This document shows positions 61,711 to 64,000 of a DNA stretch of 64,000 bases, in pieces (position 1 is the first letter of the stretch; each line of letters begins with the position of its first letter). The stretch covers positions 28,933 through 92,932 of the forward strand of contig JALQPE010001999.1 of the NCBI GenBank assembly GCA_030407315.1, in the 5' to 3' direction. Below the pieces are notes generated by a model. The model saw nothing but the letters and a program-made list of their open reading frames with translations, did not search any database and had not been told where the DNA came from. This stretch comes from Asparagopsis taxiformis. Taxonomy: Eukaryota > Rhodophyta > Florideophyceae > Bonnemaisoniales > Bonnemaisoniaceae. The translations under genes were made by a program, and so were the position numbers.

Positions 61711-61849
61711 GGTCACGAAAGATGTTTTCATTTCGACTACAAATAAAGCTACGTTCCAGAGTTGAAGTATATCATATAATGCAGCATGTCCAGCCACCAT
61801 TAGTCCAGGGTGAAACCTATTCAGCAGTACTCGCCTGTCAAAAACCAAT

Positions 61850-62187
61850 CGTTCACACTCTAGGTGCACTTCGTCCGAGCAGTGAACCTGACTGCTTGGT
61901 TGCTGTTATGCGTGCAGATGCAAAATACAAGACCAAGTTGAAATGGACGCCCGGTGGATGTCCAGCTCAGTTGCATTGCTGTCCAGCCCAGAAATTCTAC
62001 AATTCAGGGCAGAAAAAAATATTGCAAAAAACATCGATTTCAGCGGGTCGATTGTGCCGTACGGCACACCCCCATCTCAAAAACATGTTCACATGTGCAT
62101 GTTTTTGAGAATAGCCCAAATTTTAATTCAAATCAGGACGTCTTCCGGACATAGGGGTGCTCGCGGCCTAGCTCGACAGCTGTAATT
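61850..62187 (-). repeat. Inverted copy of the palindrome-bearing module
   Basis: Read on the minus strand this matches the other copies from the terminal GACAGCTGT sequence inward. The hairpin is at 62076-62109 and GTGCCGTACGGCAC at 62054-62067. The match extends to the GTTCACTGC...AGTGCAC part of the long unit near 61850. It forms the right boundary of the 6.4-kb segment. Confidence 0.85.
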
Positions 62188-62369
62188 GTACCTCATTAAA
62201 TACTGTTGATGACTGCCTACCGTATACAATCTGGGCTGTTGGCGTATTCTCCGGTACTTGACCTGACCTGAACGTTCATCGCAGACCGTTGTGGTTACCG
62301 ACACTATACAGCAATCTTTTTGTATCTCGTGCAACTCAATCCTTCCATCGCTTCCGGGAAGGCTTCATT

Positions 62370-63767
62370 ATGCCGCCGCGTATTGCGAAGAAAGCTCCAA
62401 AGCCTCCGGGCCTCCAGAAAAACCGGTCAGCAGCTGCTGTATCGAGTGCCCGACAATCCCGTGCGAAGAAGCGGTCTGGGTCTACCGGCAGCATTGAACC
62501 GCGGTCCGGTAGTCGCAAGACGGACCGGCGCAGAACTGGGGATCCGCAGCGAGAAAGTGAGGAAGGAGGAAAGGCGCGGAGAGAGATGGGGCTTGACCGA
62601 GGCAAGCGTGCTCGCAGGGACAGTGAACATCATGATGATGACATGATAGTGGCTCAAAACATGTTGGAATTGCGGCAGAGTGCTATGGCAAAGGTAGTTC
62701 CTCCCGGGTTGGCAGATGCGGAGGTGCTGCAGACGGAGTCCCAGCTGGGGGTTCCCGAGACACTGGAGGCTGGGACCCCACTGCGCCAACTATGCCGAGT
62801 ACATCAGCCTCAGCAGGTAATGCAGTCAGGGACCCGAGGATAGCGGCAAGGGATGTTGTTTCTGAGCAACATTCACAGGATACCATCTATCATCGGCGGT
62901 CAGGTGGTACTGAGGGGAGAGAGCAGCCGGAGTGCGGGCCTCGTCACAACAGACCGTCATTGGTGCCAAATATGCGCGTAGCGCCCCCGCGACGTCAGGC
63001 TATTGCCGATGGAGGACATCATAATCCCGATAGCGTGCGTGATGGGGGGAAGGTGAGGGCAGAGAGGTTGCATCCGCCGGAATCCATCGATTTAATGGCG
63101 AGTCGCATCAATGCGCAGAAGAAGAGATCGCGGAGCTGGAAAAAAGTGTTTAGCCAGGACATAGCAAACAAGGCGCTCACCACGGAGATAGTTGCGTTGG
63201 AGGCTAAGGTGAAGACTCTGCAGGCGGAAAATGCCAGCCTTACTGCAATTGCGAGAACAGGTAGAATCAGTGATCACGGTGGCGGTAAGTCGAACATACA
63301 GAAAGCCATTCCTGTGAAATACCTTGGAGTTCTTAGGGCGGTTGAGGAAAACTGACAAAGTGGTGCAAGAACGAGACTATGGAGCTGGACCCTATGGCGG
63401 AACAAACGCAGAGACGTTGGACTGGACGTACCATCGAGGTAGAGCCGGTAGAAGGGACACTTTGGAGCGAAAACGGTGTAGGATATATTGCTACCCCTCC
63501 GGGCTATATCATCAAGAACTGCAGTGGTATACACCTTCGTACAGGGACGAGAGTGATCTGCTGAATGACTTGGTGTGACACGTACTGCGCCAAAGTCCGT
63601 GGTGTGATGTGTTTTCCGATGAGGAGCAGCGTGTGTGCTGTCAAGAGGCTGTGGCGGGGAGCAAGGAATTGAAAGTGAAGGTGACGCAGAAACTGTCAGA
63701 CGTGATGAGTGCACGGAAGCGTAATGCGAGGGACAGATTGTTCGGTTCGCTGGGGTACAAGAATTAA
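62370..63767 (+). pseudogene. Fragmented basic, coiled-coil ORF of unknown function
   Basis: Several plus-strand frames follow one another: 62370-62843 (starts at ATG; very basic, Arg/Lys/Ser-rich with an acidic HHDDDM patch), 62792-63355 (ends in a coiled coil, NKALTTEIVALEAKVKTLQA) and 63379-63564 (TIEVEPVEGTLWSENG). A last frame reads without an ATG to a TAA at 63765-63767 and contains SARKRNARDRLFGSLGY. Together they look like one gene with shifts, or one with unmodelled introns; a GTAATG donor-like string lies at 62817. I do not recognise the protein. The basic N-terminus and coiled coil suggest a DNA-binding protein of an accessory element, which is speculation. Confidence 0.45.
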
Positions 63768-63940
63768 TGTCTAGAGGCCCGACGCTGACGACGCGAGCTG
63801 AGATGGACAAGCGAGAGGATCAAAAGCGCGAAGCTTCTGAGAGGCTTTTGAAACGGGAAAGCAAAGGTGATTTGGATATGGGGGATGTGGCGAACGGCAC
63901 CGTTCTCAGAGCTGCGATACAGCAAAGGCTTGGTTCCTGA
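63767..63940 (+). CDS. Possible small basic/acidic helical ORF
   Basis: This 57-codon ORF begins with an ATG that overlaps the preceding TAA stop (TAATG). It is rich in Arg, Lys and Glu (for example EMDKREDQKREASERLLKRE) and could form one long helix. It may be the shifted tail of the preceding fragmented gene rather than an independent protein. Coding status is uncertain. Confidence 0.3.
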   Translation: MSRGPTLTTRAEMDKREDQKREASERLLKRESKGDLDMGDVANGTVLRAAIQQRLGS

Positions 63941-64000
63941 CAGCTTCGAAATGGAAGTGAATGGTGATGCATGGTTTAACAACCGAGTAGCTGTGAATGT

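Larger units (their letters stand above)
55742..62190 (+). mobile_element. Inverted-repeat-bounded segment carrying the methyltransferase-SET gene
   Basis: The left end (AATTACAGCTGTC from 55745, then AGCTAGGC and GCGAGCACCCC) recurs in inverted orientation at the right end (GACAGCTGTAATT ending at 62187). On both sides the homology continues inward through the CCTGATTTGAATTAAAATTTGGG lead (in parts) into the palindrome-bearing module. A TA dinucleotide flanks each end (55742-55743 and 62189-62190), compatible with but not proof of a TA target duplication. The enclosed 6.4 kb holds the methyltransferase-SET gene, a tandem repeat and extra module copies. No transposase was recognised, so it may be non-autonomous or of an unknown class. 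Confidence 0.5.

Overview
The window is nuclear DNA from a compact-genome eukaryotic alga, most likely a florideophyte red alga of the Chondrus type. Three things point there. Protein-coding genes are almost all single-exon. The six spliceosomal introns I could define are all 82-105 bp with GT-AG ends. The gene set mixes eukaryotic nuclear machinery (calmodulin, TFIIE-alpha, 60S L11, Kre33/NAT10, SUN protein) with organelle-directed proteins of bacterial origin (MnmG, EngB) and a plant-type GARP transcription factor. A gene-dense island next to repeat-rich sequence is also typical. The genus is inference.

Positions 1-42.7 kb are a dense host island of 24 confident genes in mostly alternating orientation, with short divergent promoters and very short convergent 3' ends (2 bp between the CRAL-TRIO and mnmG stops, 37 bp between the ProRS and coiled-coil stops). 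In order: unknown protein, NYN RNase, F-box/LRR protein, calmodulin (4 exons), SLP1/SUCO-type SUN protein, long protein with an Sgf11-type zinc finger, two-exon C2H2 protein, Mn-type superoxide dismutase, TFIIE-alpha, RPL11, EngB GTPase with a helical extension, degenerate FKBP, TauD-like dioxygenase, NAT10/Kre33, PLC-X protein, CRAL-TRIO protein, MnmG/MTO1, Pro/Gln/Tyr-rich protein, two-exon membrane protein, two-exon small membrane protein, acidic/basic nuclear protein, prolyl-tRNA synthetase, coiled-coil protein and GARP factor.

From 42.7 to 49.7 kb there is no recognisable host gene. It holds a Ty3-like retrotransposon remnant (gag only, with an in-frame TGA) and about 1.1 kb of extremely G-poor, pyrimidine-rich DNA.

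From 49.7 kb to the end is a different landscape, built from copies of one non-coding module that carries two palindromes. Copies flank a minus-strand gene joining a ParB-like domain to a 2-oxoglutarate/Fe(II) dioxygenase fold. They also flank a plus-strand gene joining a beta-class DNA adenine/cytosine-N4 methyltransferase to a SET domain. The second gene is broken by several frame disruptions. It lies in a 6.4-kb segment whose ends are inverted copies of each other, as in a DNA transposon. A DNA-methylation writer, a histone-methylation domain and an oxygenase inside one repeat-bounded accessory block is the most unusual thing here. No transposase was recognised. The last 1.6 kb holds a further fragmented basic/coiled-coil ORF of unknown function.
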